This document shows positions 43,852 through 51,632 of a stretch of 64,000 nucleotides of DNA, one piece after another. Numbering within the stretch: the stretch's first letter is position 1; the number at the start of each line of letters is the position of its first letter. The stretch is taken from contig JADHOC010000019.1 of the NCBI GenBank assembly GCA_016779205.1, positions 43,195-107,194 of the forward strand, in the 5' to 3' direction. The notes under the pieces are model-generated. The model was not told where the DNA came from. It made no database searches and worked only from the letters and a program-made list of their open reading frames with translations. This DNA is from Planctomycetota bacterium. Its GTDB lineage: Bacteria; Planctomycetota; UBA1135; GCA-002686595. The position numbers and the translations under genes were made by a program.

Positions 43852-44136
43852 TCAGACGTCCGCCGCGCGGACGGTGACGTCGCAGTTGACCACCATCTGG
43901 CAGCCGAGACGCGCGCCCTCCTCGTCGGTCGCCATCTCGACCGTCTCCGCCTCCTCATCGCCAATCGGTGCGAGGGACTCGCCGCCCTCGGTGACCACCA
44001 GGGCGCAGGTGCCGCAGCTCCCGACGGTGCAGCCGAAGTCGTGCGGGAGGTCGTTCTCCTGACAGAAGTCGAGGAAGCGCGTCCCGTCAGGGACCTCGTG
44101 GGACTCACCGGTGGAGGCGAAGGTGATCTTGGGCAT
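43852..44136 (-). CDS. [2Fe-2S] ferredoxin
   Basis: A 94-residue plant-type ferredoxin. The cluster ligands are C36, C41 and C44 in GCTVGSCGTC (C-x4-C-x2-C) and C79 in RLGCQ, with PDGTRFLDFCQENDLPHDFG before them. The acidic C-terminal half (ATDEEGARLG) fits an electron carrier. It may serve an oxygenase, a tungstoenzyme or GlpD-like enzymes; no partner gene is adjacent. It ends 64 bases after glpD, converging on it, and is divergent from the histidine phosphatase gene across the 30-base direct repeats. Confidence 0.95.
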   Translation of the reverse strand: MPKITFASTGESHEVPDGTRFLDFCQENDLPHDFGCTVGSCGTCALVVTEGGESLAPIGDEEAETVEMATDEEGARLGCQMVVNCDVTVRAADV

Positions 44137-44186
44137 CGAATGGGTTCCCGGGTGGTGCGCGGCCGAGCTCGACCGCGCGATTCTTG

Positions 44187-44250
44187 TTCAGGAGGGCCGA
44201 CCGGCGACGCGTCGGCAGAATTCAGGAAGGCCGACCGGCGTCCCGTCGGC
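44187..44250 (+). repeat. two 30-base direct repeats, each with an inverted repeat
   Basis: Copies at 44187-44216 and 44221-44250 share TTCAGGA(G/A)GGCCGACCGGCG and end in CGTCGGC; they differ at three positions and are four bases apart. Within each, GCCGAC and GTCGGC can pair into a six-bp hairpin. They lie between the divergent starts of the ferredoxin and phosphatase genes, so they may be operator sites or RNA structures in the phosphatase leader. Confidence 0.85.
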
Positions 44251-44258
44251 GGTGGGAC

Positions 44259-45047
44259 ATGATGGGTCCCGAGGGCAGCCAAGAACACCCGGCGGTCCCT
44301 CAAATTCATCCGATGCTGCTCTCCCCTCCCCCGCCGCCCCGAGGCTTCCGCGGCGAAGCCGAGCGGATACCGCACCCCTCCCTCGGGACGGGCGCGCTGG
44401 TGTGGCTCGTGCGGCATGGCCGCGTCACCGCGCCCGACGTCGCCTACGGGGACAGCGACGTCCCGCTCTCGGAGGAGGGGCTGAGCCAGACCGAGGCCGT
44501 TGCCCGCTCCATGGCCTCCCAGCCGGTCGAGCATGTCCGCTCCTCACCGCTTCAGCGCGCCCGGCGCCTGGGCGAGGCCGTCGCCAGGGCAGCGGGGTCT
44601 ACCCTCCAGCTCGACGACCGCCTCAAGGAGCTCCACCGAGGGGACTGGCAAGGCCTGACCCGCCTGGAGTACGCGGAGCGCTGGGCCCACGAGCGAGTGA
44701 ACTACTGGGACGCTCCCCTCACCTGGCGAGCCCACGGCGGGGAGTCCGAGGAGGAGCTCGTGGCGCGAGCCTGGCCGGCCCTGGTCGAGGCGACCGAGAT
44801 GGCCCGGGGTGCCGTGGGCGTGTTGACCGCCCACCGCCAGGTGATCCGCGGGCTCACGGCGGCGGCCATCGGCGTGGCGCCGGGCGCGAGCCACCGCATG
44901 GAGCTGGACCCGGCGCACGGGGTGCTCCTCCGGGACGCGGTCGGGGGTTGGATCCTGGAGCGGACCAACGCCCCTGCGCCGGGATCTCCCCACGCCGCGG
45001 AGCCGCCCGACGGCCCCCCCGAGGACGTGGTCACCCAGCTCCGCTGA
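44259..45047 (+). CDS. histidine phosphatase (phosphoglycerate-mutase-like)
   Basis: A 262-residue member of the histidine phosphatase superfamily. It has LVRHGRVTAPD with the catalytic RHG, LSEEGLSQTEAV, RSSPLQRARRLGEAVA, the acid-base Glu in KELHRGDWQGLT, and the second His in LTAHRQVIRGL. It resembles the CobC/PhpB and SixA-like small enzymes. The first 60 residues are a Pro-rich extension, so the start is uncertain: ATG 44259 (chosen, GGTGGG upstream) or ATG 44313. The substrate could be alpha-ribazole phosphate, a sugar phosphate or phosphoglycerate. It is convergent with the degenerate sulfatase gene. Confidence 0.88.
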   Translation: MMGPEGSQEHPAVPQIHPMLLSPPPPPRGFRGEAERIPHPSLGTGALVWLVRHGRVTAPDVAYGDSDVPLSEEGLSQTEAVARSMASQPVEHVRSSPLQRARRLGEAVARAAGSTLQLDDRLKELHRGDWQGLTRLEYAERWAHERVNYWDAPLTWRAHGGESEEELVARAWPALVEATEMARGAVGVLTAHRQVIRGLTAAAIGVAPGASHRMELDPAHGVLLRDAVGGWILERTNAPAPGSPHAAEPPDGPPEDVVTQLR

Positions 45048-45074
45048 GGCCCACGGCGGCCCGCAGGGGAAGGC

Positions 45075-46637
45075 TCAGCGGAAGGATGGACGCGCCTCGG
45101 CGCGGCTCTCCGCCAGCCCCTGCATCCCGCGGAGCGCCTGGACGCGGGCCCCCTCGTCCGCCCCGAGGCCGAAGTGCAGCCACCTCCGCTCGAGCTCGAT
45201 CAGCTCCTCCCACCTCGTCCAGAACTCACTGACCTCCTCGGCGCGATCGGCGGAGGCGGACCAGCTGGACCAGGACCGCCGCGCGGGCGGCACGGCGAGG
45301 TCCGGGCGATAGACCACCGCCCTGGACTCGGGCTCGATCAAGGCGAACCCCGGGATCACCGACGGCCTCACGGGGAGGCGGTCACGGACCGGGCCGAGCT
45401 CCCCCTGCAGCAGCGGCCTCAAGGAGGCGCCGAGCATGGGGCGCTCCACCTGCGCGCCGATGAGGTCCACCAGGGTCGGCGCGAGGTCGATGGACCCGAC
45501 CAGCGACTTCACCCGCTTCACGGGCGGGCGGCCCTCGGCGCCCCAGCCCAGGGCCTCGCGGAATGCGCGAGAGGGGCGAATGAGCAGCGGGACGTGGAGG
45601 TCGCCGTCCTCGGCCAGGCCCGCTCGCAGGAAGAGGCCGTGCTCCCCCAGCGAGGTCCCGAAGCTCCCCAGGATCACGACGGTGAGGTTGTCCTTGCGGC
45701 CGAAGTCCTCCACCGACGCGAGGATCCGCGCCAGGCTGGCGTCGACCGCGCGGATGCCGAGGTCATAGCGGAGCTCGTACTCCGCCATGGTCACCGAGCG
45801 GGCGCGGTTGGCCCGGGACGGAGGGAGGGTGTGGAACGCGCTCTCCACGAGTCCGAGCGGCGGGACGAAGGACAGCTCCGGACGAACGCGCCAGTTCTCG
45901 ACGGCGTCCTCGACGCCGCGGATCTCGACCCTCTCATTGAACCGGTTGACCCTCCACCTGCGCTCGAGGTCATTCATCTGGAGGTAGGCGAACCAGTTCT
46001 CGTCGAGCGCGCGCCCGTTGACCCACTGGATGAAGCGCTTGCCGACGCCGAAGGCTCCCTCCTCGCGGACCTCGTCCCCGGGCTCGCCGCGGTGCTCCAC
46101 GAATTCGCGGAAGCCACGGTCGAAGCCGCGCAGCTCCTTGATGTCCTCATGATCCACGAACGCGGCGGTGCTCCAGCCGAGCCCCAGGAAGTGGCGCCCG
46201 AGGAGGTGCAGCTCCGGCGGGACGAACCACCGATCCTCACCCTCTGCCCCGATGTCGCGGGCGGGGAAGTCGCCTGCCCCTTGCGGGGGCGGGGGGATCG
46301 CCACGCCCGGGTCGTCCCCGGCGAGGATGGCCACGTGGGCGCCGACCATCGAGGGAGTCACTCCCCAGGCGTTCTCGAAGACCACGCTCTCCCGCGCGAA
46401 CTTCTCCAGGGACGGCGTGGTCTCCCGGTCGTACCCCGCGAGCGACGTGTGGTCCCAGCGGAGCCCGTCCACCGCGATGACGAGGACCCCCTGCCCGGTG
46501 ACCTCCGCCTCCCCGGCGCGGGCGCGCTCGACGGCGGACCGGCCGTCCCCGCAGGACGCGGCGCCGCCAGCCGCCAGGAGCGCCGCCAGCAGCAGGCGCC
46601 GGGGCCGCCGGGGAGTCGTGGTCTGGGAGCAGCTCAT
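45075..46637 (-). CDS. lipoprotein with a degenerate sulfatase-family domain
   Basis: A 520-residue lipoprotein (lipobox near LAAGGAASC). The alkaline-phosphatase-superfamily outline is plain: VLVIAVDGLRWDHTSLAGYDRETTPSLEKFARESVVFENAW, then TPSMVGAHVAILAGD at the nucleophile, LRYDLGIRAVDASLARIL, and LGEHGLFLRAGLAEDGDLHVPLLIRPS. The late metal-binding motif DHGExLGEHG is SFGTSLGEHG (near residues 327-336), so the Asp-His pair is lost. The lone early Asp in VDGLRWDH is present. The enzyme is probably inactive, or uses another residue set. Its start is eight bases after the hairpin that ends the bat operon. Confidence 0.75.
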   Translation of the reverse strand: MSCSQTTTPRRPRRLLLAALLAAGGAASCGDGRSAVERARAGEAEVTGQGVLVIAVDGLRWDHTSLAGYDRETTPSLEKFARESVVFENAWGVTPSMVGAHVAILAGDDPGVAIPPPPQGAGDFPARDIGAEGEDRWFVPPELHLLGRHFLGLGWSTAAFVDHEDIKELRGFDRGFREFVEHRGEPGDEVREEGAFGVGKRFIQWVNGRALDENWFAYLQMNDLERRWRVNRFNERVEIRGVEDAVENWRVRPELSFVPPLGLVESAFHTLPPSRANRARSVTMAEYELRYDLGIRAVDASLARILASVEDFGRKDNLTVVILGSFGTSLGEHGLFLRAGLAEDGDLHVPLLIRPSRAFREALGWGAEGRPPVKRVKSLVGSIDLAPTLVDLIGAQVERPMLGASLRPLLQGELGPVRDRLPVRPSVIPGFALIEPESRAVVYRPDLAVPPARRSWSSWSASADRAEEVSEFWTRWEELIELERRWLHFGLGADEGARVQALRGMQGLAESRAEARPSFR

Positions 46638-46645
46638 GGAGAGGT

Positions 46646-46668
46646 GCCGGGAGCCATGGGCTCCCGGC
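46646..46668 (-). terminator. hairpin terminator of the moxR-bat operon
   Basis: A 10-bp perfect stem (GCCGGGAGCC/GGCTCCCGGC) with a three-base loop, 33 bases past the batE stop on the minus strand. It also ends eight bases before the start of the downstream sulfatase-like gene and could control its translation. Confidence 0.65.
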
Positions 46669-46700
46669 CTGGGCAGGTTATCGGAGCCGCGGGCCCCGCG

Positions 46701-47534
46701 TCACAGACGAAGGCCGAAGAGAGCCTCCGAGGGCACCCAGCGGGCCTCGCCCCCCACCCGGACCTTGGTCCAGCCCGGGAGCTCATCCAGATAGTTCACG
46801 ACGGCCCCCGCCTTCAGGGACCCCACGCGCTCGGCCCCGTCCTCGGGCGCCGCCCGCAGCTGGACCCCGGCCGGATCGATGACCATGAAGGGCTCCGAGC
46901 CGCGCTCCGATACGTGGAGCACCAGCGGCGCGAAGAGGAACGGCTGCACCAACGCCGCGGCGAGCAGCAGCCGCCGTGGCCAGCTCCCCCCACGCAGCGC
47001 CTCGAGGAGCCCGAGCCCCGCGAACAGCAGCGCCCCGAGGACCGCCAGCCACTCCGCCTCAGCGGGGGTCGTCGTCCTCGCGAGCGCCTCCAGGGACTCG
47101 ACCAGACCGTCACCGGACCTGGGGCCGAGCCCCGCGTCCGCCCGGGCGAGCCCGAGGTTGAAGTTGGCGTCCTCGAGGCGCGGCGCGGCCCGCAAGGCCG
47201 CCTCGAACCACGCGACGGACCGCATGGGCTCACCGCGGGCGGCCTCGGTGACGCCGAGGTTGTAGGCGATTCGAGCCCGTTCGGCAGGGGGAGCGCCGTC
47301 GGCGCGGGCCTGCTCGAGCGCCGCGGCCCACCCGGCCACTGCACCCTCCTGGTCGCCGCTACGCCAGAGCACGCTGCCCCGGTCTGCCCCCGATTCGGCG
47401 GGCGAGGCGGCCGCGGCCCCCGGGAGGTCCTGCGCCCCCGAGGGCGAGGCCGCCAGGAGCGAGACCACCAGCATCGCCGCCAGGAGGAGTGCGCCACGGG
47501 CGGCGGCCATCGTTGTCGTCCAGTGCCGTCCCAT
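46701..47534 (-). CDS. batE: BatE-like TPR protein with an SH3-type C-terminal domain
   Basis: A 277-residue protein, last gene of the bat operon. After a signal-like segment (GALLLAAMLVVSLLAASPSGAQ) it has TPR-type helices (ARIAYNLGVTEAARGEPMRSVAWFEAALRAAP, EDANFNLGLARADAG). Two membrane segments follow (LAVLGALLFAGLGLLEAL, RRLLLAAALVQPFLFAPLVL), then an SH3-like end with DPAGVQLRAAPEDGAERVGSLKAG and WTKVRVGGEARWVPSEAL. This TPR-membrane-SH3 order and the place after batD match BatE. Its ATG overlaps the batD stop by one base (TGATG). It probably helps assemble the Bat complex in the envelope. Confidence 0.88.
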   Translation of the reverse strand: MGRHWTTTMAAARGALLLAAMLVVSLLAASPSGAQDLPGAAAASPAESGADRGSVLWRSGDQEGAVAGWAAALEQARADGAPPAERARIAYNLGVTEAARGEPMRSVAWFEAALRAAPRLEDANFNLGLARADAGLGPRSGDGLVESLEALARTTTPAEAEWLAVLGALLFAGLGLLEALRGGSWPRRLLLAAALVQPFLFAPLVLHVSERGSEPFMVIDPAGVQLRAAPEDGAERVGSLKAGAVVNYLDELPGWTKVRVGGEARWVPSEALFGLRL

Positions 47535-49282
47535 CACAGTCCCTCCTTCACGGCTTCCTGCGCGAACACGAGGACCCCATCGGAGCCCGAGCCCCCGGAT
47601 CCCTCTCCACCGAACAGCGCGCGGTCCAGCTCCCCCCGCAGCGCCGCGAAGCGCTGCTCGAGCTCGGGCGACACGTCCGTCGCGCCCGCCGCCGAGAGGC
47701 TCGACCGACCGATCCAGAACTCCGGCGAGCTCCCGCTACGGCGGGCCAGGAAGCGCTCGAGCGCGGCCGCCGAGTCCTCCGGCCCCCGGGCCGTCCGTAG
47801 CTCCCGGCGCAGGGACGAGAGCGCCGCCCGGCGCTGGCGCGCGCGGACCCCGGCGGGGTCTCCCCGCCGCCGCACGGCGCCGCGGAGCGTCGCCCAGCCA
47901 GCGATCGCCGCGGCGAGCATGAGGCCGCCGAGCAGCGGGCCGGGTCCTGGACCGGGCCCCTCACCAGCGCTCCCCTGGCGGGGCTGGATGTCCCGCATGA
48001 CCAGGGGAGGCTCCGCCTCCTCCGTGGGGCCGAAGGGGTCGCCGTCCGCGCCGGCGGTCGCCGTGACCCGGATCTCGATCGGCTCGGTCGAGGTCGTGAT
48101 GAAGCGACCCGAGCCCGTATCGAACACGGAGAGCGGCACCCCTGGGACCTCCTTCACCGCCGGATCGAGGGGGACCAGGTCGTACGTGACCACCCGGTCG
48201 TCCGGGGACTTGCGGTCCTCGACCCCGAGCACCCGGAACTGGTCGAACGCGGGGAGCCTGGAGAGGTCGGGCGGATCGAAGAACTCCAGGTTCCCCTCCC
48301 CGAACCAGCGCACCTCCAGCTCGATCGCGTCGCCGAGGTCAATGTCCCGCCGCGGAACGCTCCGCGTGGCCTCGATCTCCCCCACCGCGCCGCTCCACTC
48401 CACGGGCCGGCCCTCCTCGGGGACCGGGAGCACCTCGATCTCGAAGGGGTCGATCGGGGCATAGAAGTCGCGGGAAGCCCCGCGGGAGAAGACCCCGCCG
48501 CGCCCGACGAGCTCCGAGAACTTGAAGAGCGAACGGCCGAATTCGACCGTGCCCGGCCGGGTCGCCACGAAGCGCCGGCGGAGCCGGTACACGTCGAAGC
48601 GCCGCCCCCCCCGCTCCAAGGACGGGAGCTTCTCGATCGCGGCGGCGCGCCGGCCAGGCCGGATCGGGATCTCGTAGGTGCCCGTCTGGGAGACCGGGGA
48701 GGTGACCTCGATGACCCCCTCCTGCCGCTCCCACCAGGGGAGCTGCAGCTCCGCGTCCGCGAGCTTGCGGGTCACGTCCCATCCGAAGCGGAGCTCGAGG
48801 GTGTAAGGCTGCCCCTCGTAGACCGTGGCCGGCAGGTCCTCCCGCTCGAAGAGCAGGAGCTGGCTCGCGGCGATGTCCTGGACGACCTCCAGGGTCATCG
48901 CCTCTGCGGGCGCCTGCACCGGCTGCCCGTCCAGCTCGATCGAGAGCGGCGGGATCGAGTACTTGCCGACCTCGCCGGGCTGGACGCGGACCTCGAACGT
49001 CGTCCGTTGCTCCACCACCGGTCGGCCCCGGGCGTCGTAGCTCACGGACGACTGACGTCCGGTCTGGGTGACCTTCGAGAAGCTCAGCCCGCTCACCTTG
49101 GGCAGCGGTCCGAAGCGGACCCGGCGGTCTCCCTCGACCCGGACGATGATCCCCACGGGTTCGCCGAGCTTGACCAGAGCGCTGGACAGCGCGACCTGCA
49201 GCCCCTCCGGCGTCGCCTGCGAGGCGCGCAGCGGCGCAGCCGTGGCCGCGACCAACAGGATGATCAGGATCCAACGGTTCAT
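47534..49282 (-). CDS. batD: BatD protein
   Basis: A 582-residue membrane protein of the aerotolerance operon. It has a signal peptide (WILIILLVAATAAPLRASQ), a long series of beta-sandwich segments in the periplasm (GEPVGIIVRVEGDRRVRFGPLP, VRVQPGEVGKYSIPPLSIELDGQ, VYEGQPYTLELRFG) and one membrane segment near residue 448 (GGLMLAAAIAGWATLRG). An Arg-rich cytoplasmic tail follows. This is the BatD layout. The ATG at 49280-49282 overlaps the batC stop (TGATG), and batE follows in the same way. BatD is thought to interact with the BatA/BatB von Willebrand proteins in the membrane; its exact role is not established. Confidence 0.9.
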   Translation of the reverse strand: MNRWILIILLVAATAAPLRASQATPEGLQVALSSALVKLGEPVGIIVRVEGDRRVRFGPLPKVSGLSFSKVTQTGRQSSVSYDARGRPVVEQRTTFEVRVQPGEVGKYSIPPLSIELDGQPVQAPAEAMTLEVVQDIAASQLLLFEREDLPATVYEGQPYTLELRFGWDVTRKLADAELQLPWWERQEGVIEVTSPVSQTGTYEIPIRPGRRAAAIEKLPSLERGGRRFDVYRLRRRFVATRPGTVEFGRSLFKFSELVGRGGVFSRGASRDFYAPIDPFEIEVLPVPEEGRPVEWSGAVGEIEATRSVPRRDIDLGDAIELEVRWFGEGNLEFFDPPDLSRLPAFDQFRVLGVEDRKSPDDRVVTYDLVPLDPAVKEVPGVPLSVFDTGSGRFITTSTEPIEIRVTATAGADGDPFGPTEEAEPPLVMRDIQPRQGSAGEGPGPGPGPLLGGLMLAAAIAGWATLRGAVRRRGDPAGVRARQRRAALSSLRRELRTARGPEDSAAALERFLARRSGSSPEFWIGRSSLSAAGATDVSPELEQRFAALRGELDRALFGGEGSGGSGSDGVLVFAQEAVKEGL

Positions 49283-50526
49283 CACCAATCCCTCCGTGCG
49301 GGGACCTTGCGCCCCTTGCGCAGGATGCGGCGGAGCTCCTCGCCGCTCTCCTGGTACCTGCGGTTGCGGTCGAGGATCCGGCTGCGCTCCTCGGCGGTCA
49401 TGAGCTCCTCTGCCTCGGCGGGTTCCTCCTCGGCGGCCTCCTCTTCCGGCTCCTCCTCGGCATCCTCCACCTCGTCCTCAGGCTCCTCCGCAGACTCGTC
49501 CTCGGACTCGTCCTCGGGGTCCTCGCCCTGCTCCTCGTCGGGATCCTCGGGCTGGTCCTCGGAGGGCTGCTCGCTCTCGGATTCGTCCTCGCCCTCCTGC
49601 TCCTCGGACTCGGACGGCTCTTGCTCCTGGTCCTCCGAGCCCTCGCTGTCCTCGGACTCCTCGGAGGGGTCGCCCTTGTCCTGATCCTCCTGCTGCTCCT
49701 GTTGCTCCTCTCGCTGACGCTCGAGCTCGTCCAGCTCGCGGAGCCGGCGGATCACGAGCTCGACGTTGGCCCGGGCGTCGTCCCCGCCGCCCATGCGGAG
49801 CCGCTCCACCAGGTCCTCTCTCGCCGCCATGTACGCCGCCCGCGCCAGCTCCAGCGGGTCCCGGTCGTCCTTCCCCCCGGCCGCGTCCTTGTCGGAGGAG
49901 GGCGGCGGCGGAGGCCCGCCGCTGATCTCGGGGATGGTGGCCCGGATCGACTCGGCGACCTCGAGGTCGAGGGTCCCCAGGTCGTAGACCGCGTCCAGGC
50001 TGGCACCGCCGCCGCCTGCCCGCGCTCGCTCGAAGGCGCGCACCGCGCGCTCGAGGCGCCCGGCGGCATCCTCCGGCGCGTCGGATTCATCGCCCGAGCC
50101 GCCGGTGACGCCCGCGGGGTCGTCCGTGGCCCCCGCGACCGACCCGAGGAGCGCGATCGCCCGGGCGTACTCGATCTCTCCGCGCTGGGGCGTGGTGAGC
50201 ACGGGGAGGCCCAGGGCGGCGAGGCTCCGATCGAGGGGCCCCATCAGCTTCTCGGAGGCGCCGCCGGTGATCTCGGCGGCGCGGGAACGCAGGCCCGCCA
50301 TGGAGCCCGCGCGGTCCATGCGGTCCGCGATCTCGAGGGCCTCGTCGAACCGCTGCTCCGTCGCGAGGGCCTCGATGGCTGCGAGGCCCTCGGCGAGCGA
50401 CCCCCGCCAGGGCTCGAGGTCACCGCCGCCCCCACTCGCCCCGCAGCCAGTCAGCGACGAGGCACACACGAGCAGCGGCGCCGCGGTCCACCGCGCCCAG
50501 ATCGAAATTCGATGACGGATCTTCAT
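49282..50526 (-). CDS. batC: BatC-like lipoprotein with a long acidic low-complexity region
   Basis: A 414-residue protein in the batC position. The N-terminus ends in a lipobox (ASSLTGC, near residue 28), followed by TPR-like helices (AIEALATEQRFDEALEIADRMDRAG, GRLERAVRAFERARAG). Residues about 262-369 are almost entirely Glu, Asp, Ser, Gln and Pro. The protein ends in a basic tail (RSRILDRNRRYQESGEELRRILRKGRKVPARRDW). The TPR plus acidic Glu-rich layout fits BatC. The ATG overlaps the batB stop (ATGA) and the stop overlaps the batD start. The charged region could bind calcium or basic partners in the periplasm, but this is inference. Confidence 0.8.
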   Translation of the reverse strand: MKIRHRISIWARWTAAPLLVCASSLTGCGASGGGGDLEPWRGSLAEGLAAIEALATEQRFDEALEIADRMDRAGSMAGLRSRAAEITGGASEKLMGPLDRSLAALGLPVLTTPQRGEIEYARAIALLGSVAGATDDPAGVTGGSGDESDAPEDAAGRLERAVRAFERARAGGGGASLDAVYDLGTLDLEVAESIRATIPEISGGPPPPPSSDKDAAGGKDDRDPLELARAAYMAAREDLVERLRMGGGDDARANVELVIRRLRELDELERQREEQQEQQEDQDKGDPSEESEDSEGSEDQEQEPSESEEQEGEDESESEQPSEDQPEDPDEEQGEDPEDESEDESAEEPEDEVEDAEEEPEEEAAEEEPAEAEELMTAEERSRILDRNRRYQESGEELRRILRKGRKVPARRDW

Positions 50527-51632
50527 GAGGTGGCTTCCCCGTTGGAGGCGGCGCCGACCGCGGGGTCTTCGGTGGATGGGATCGAGGCCGGGACCCGGAC
50601 GCGCCGGCTGTCGAGCGCGGCCCCCTCGACCATGAGGATCAGGAGCGCGAGGACCAGGGGCCACTGGAAGCGGTCCCTGGGGACTCGCTCCTTGCCGTCC
50701 ACGATGTCCCGGCCCTCCATGGTGGAGATGGCCCGCCGGTAGAGCTCCTCGAGCGGGAGCACGCGGCCCTTGGCCTCCAGGTAGATCCCCCCGGTGGCGT
50801 CGGCGATGGCCCGCAGGCTCTCCGAGCGGAGCTGTGACACCACCTCGGCCCTCGCCGCGGAGGCGTCAGGGTCCACGACGAAGCCGCCCTCGCCATCCGG
50901 GACCTTCCCGCCGCCGGCGGTCCCCATGCCGAGGACGTGGACGCGAACGCCGCGGTCCCGCGCGACCTCCGCCGCCGCCAGCCCTTCGCCGGTCAGGTCC
51001 TCCCCGTCGGTGACGAGGATGACCGCCTCGCTGGAGCCGCCGCTGCCGTCGAAGCGCTCGAGCGCGAGGTTCAACGCCGCGCCGAGGTCCGTACCGCCGC
51101 GGCGGTTGTCCTCGGGCGAAAGCTCCTCGAGGAAGTAGCGCACGGTGTCCAGGTCCGCCGTCAGGGGCGCCACATCCCGCGCGCTGCCCGCGAACGCCAA
51201 CAGGGAGACCCGCTCCCCCGTCATGGCGTCCAGCAACGCGCCAATCTCGACCTTCGCCCGCTCCAGCCGGTTCGGCTCCACGTCCTCGACGAGCATGGAG
51301 CGTGAGGTGTCAAGGGCGACCACCACGTCGATGCGGCGCTGCTCCACGGGGACGAGGGCGAAGCCGCGCACGGGCCCCATCCACGACAGCGCCACCAGCG
51401 ACATCCCGACGGCCACGAGCCCCGCGCGCGACCAGGCGCGCCGGCGGATCCACCCGAGGGCGTCCGCGCCCGCCCCGGCGAGCCCGGGGAAGACGCGGCG
51501 CAGGTGCCGGGGTTCAGCCACCAGCCGCAGCGCCCGCATCCGCCGTGGGAGCTCCCAGAGGCAGAGCAACAGCGGGACGAGCGCGGCCACCAGCGCGACG
51601 GCCAGCTCCGGTCGCAGGAGTTCGACACCCAT
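50523..51632 (-). CDS. batB: BatB protein (von Willebrand A domain)
   Basis: A 369-residue membrane protein. It has two membrane segments at the N-terminus (LAVALVAALVPLLLCLW and an AGLVAVGMSLVALSW stretch), then a von Willebrand A domain with the MIDAS motif VVVALDTSRSM, GTDLGAALNLALE and ILVTDGEDLTG. A C-terminal membrane segment (WPLVLALLILMVEGAAL) closes it. The order of segments and the MIDAS motif match BatB. It is translationally coupled to batA (TGATG) and batC (ATGA). With BatA it probably forms a metal-dependent adhesion-like complex on the inner membrane. Confidence 0.93.
   Translation of the reverse strand: MGVELLRPELAVALVAALVPLLLCLWELPRRMRALRLVAEPRHLRRVFPGLAGAGADALGWIRRRAWSRAGLVAVGMSLVALSWMGPVRGFALVPVEQRRIDVVVALDTSRSMLVEDVEPNRLERAKVEIGALLDAMTGERVSLLAFAGSARDVAPLTADLDTVRYFLEELSPEDNRRGGTDLGAALNLALERFDGSGGSSEAVILVTDGEDLTGEGLAAAEVARDRGVRVHVLGMGTAGGGKVPDGEGGFVVDPDASAARAEVVSQLRSESLRAIADATGGIYLEAKGRVLPLEELYRRAISTMEGRDIVDGKERVPRDRFQWPLVLALLILMVEGAALDSRRVRVPASIPSTEDPAVGAASNGEATS

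Noticed and set aside
45174..48464. A 1,096-codon open frame on the plus strand
   Set aside because: Antisense to the sulfatase-like, batE and batD genes, with low-complexity content and no recognisable domain.
49400..49750. Tandem DNA repeat in the acidic region of the BatC-like gene
   Set aside because: The region is repetitive in residue content but has no fixed unit length; it is low complexity, not a true tandem array.
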